This document shows positions 63,798 through 64,000 of a DNA stretch of 64,000 nt, in pieces (position 1 is the first letter of the stretch; each line of letters opens with the position of its first letter). Position numbers and translations under genes: made by a program. The notes under the pieces are model-generated. The model did no database searches and was not told the DNA's origin. It saw nothing but the letters and a program-made list of their open reading frames with translations. This DNA is from Prorocentrum cordatum (taxonomy: Eukaryota > Sar > Dinophyceae > Prorocentrales > Prorocentraceae), in the NCBI GenBank assembly GCA_963575745.1, contig CAUYUJ010020282.1, forward strand, positions 280,353-344,352, read 5' to 3'.

Positions 63798-64000
63798 TTC
63801 CACACCAACCAAGAAGGACGCTTCAAGCAAACATATAGACGACGACCTCATTGACGCGTTCACGACCGCTTTCGCGCTTCACTCCCGCACCGTGGAAGTA
63901 CAAGGAACCACGCATTCTTTAGGACGCAACGGCACAGCAGTAGGCAATCGCAAGCGCACGGGTACCTTCGGGGGCAAGCCAGTTGGTGTCCTTCTGACTC

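Overview
The window looks like nuclear DNA of a dinoflagellate. The strongest evidence is a near-perfect dinoflagellate spliced-leader (DinoSL) relict at 35229-35250. Supporting signs are very high GC, kilobase-long trinucleotide arrays, dense short tandem repeats, an intron-split eukaryotic RNA methyltransferase gene, and a non-LTR retrotransposon whose ORF1/ORF2 layout fits dinoflagellate LINEs. The style recalls large repeat-rich genera such as Prorocentrum, but I cannot fix the genus. Most long open frames are translations of simple repeats or GC-rich DNA and are not genes. One 100-base assembly gap lies at 18901-19000.

Layout. 1-5590 is repeats only: a GAT array, two copies of a roughly 0.85 kb repeat, an AACGCAAAGC-type repeat and a TAG array. 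5592-12330 (+) carries broken or intron-split pieces of what looks like one large dinoflagellate-specific gene, with a tentative HMG-box-like segment near 9970-10180. 12700-23400 is almost entirely satellite: 9 bp, 77 bp, about 160-210 bp, TG/AG, an AT-rich island, about 240 bp, 9 bp again, then a 1.8 kb TAG array. 23700-25000 is an 82-bp tandem repeat that recurs at 30.8 and 41.2 kb. 26340-27480 (+) is a possible gene with a poly-Asp tract and a RanBP2-like zinc finger.

35229-40768 (+) is a nearly full-length LINE: SL relict, then ORF1 (RRM-like), AP endonuclease, reverse transcriptase and a terminal Cys motif. It is broken by frameshifts and a stop, and (TCC)n flanks it on both sides. 46956-52303 (+) is the best gene, an NSUN2-type tRNA/RNA cytosine-5 methyltransferase in at least four recognisable exons, whose introns are filled with fold-back elements and repeats. 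From 52.5 to 62.3 kb come TATGTGGTGCA satellites, GAC/GAT composite repeats, palindromes and more fold-back elements. 62860-63797 (+) has unidentified coding-like segments.

The main theme is mobile DNA. At least seven fold-back or terminal-inverted-repeat structures are visible, three of them as families with dispersed copies. Several sit in or next to the NSUN2 introns, as expected for introner-like elements. The LINE with an SL relict at its exact 5' end suggests that a trans-spliced transcript was the template for retrotransposition.
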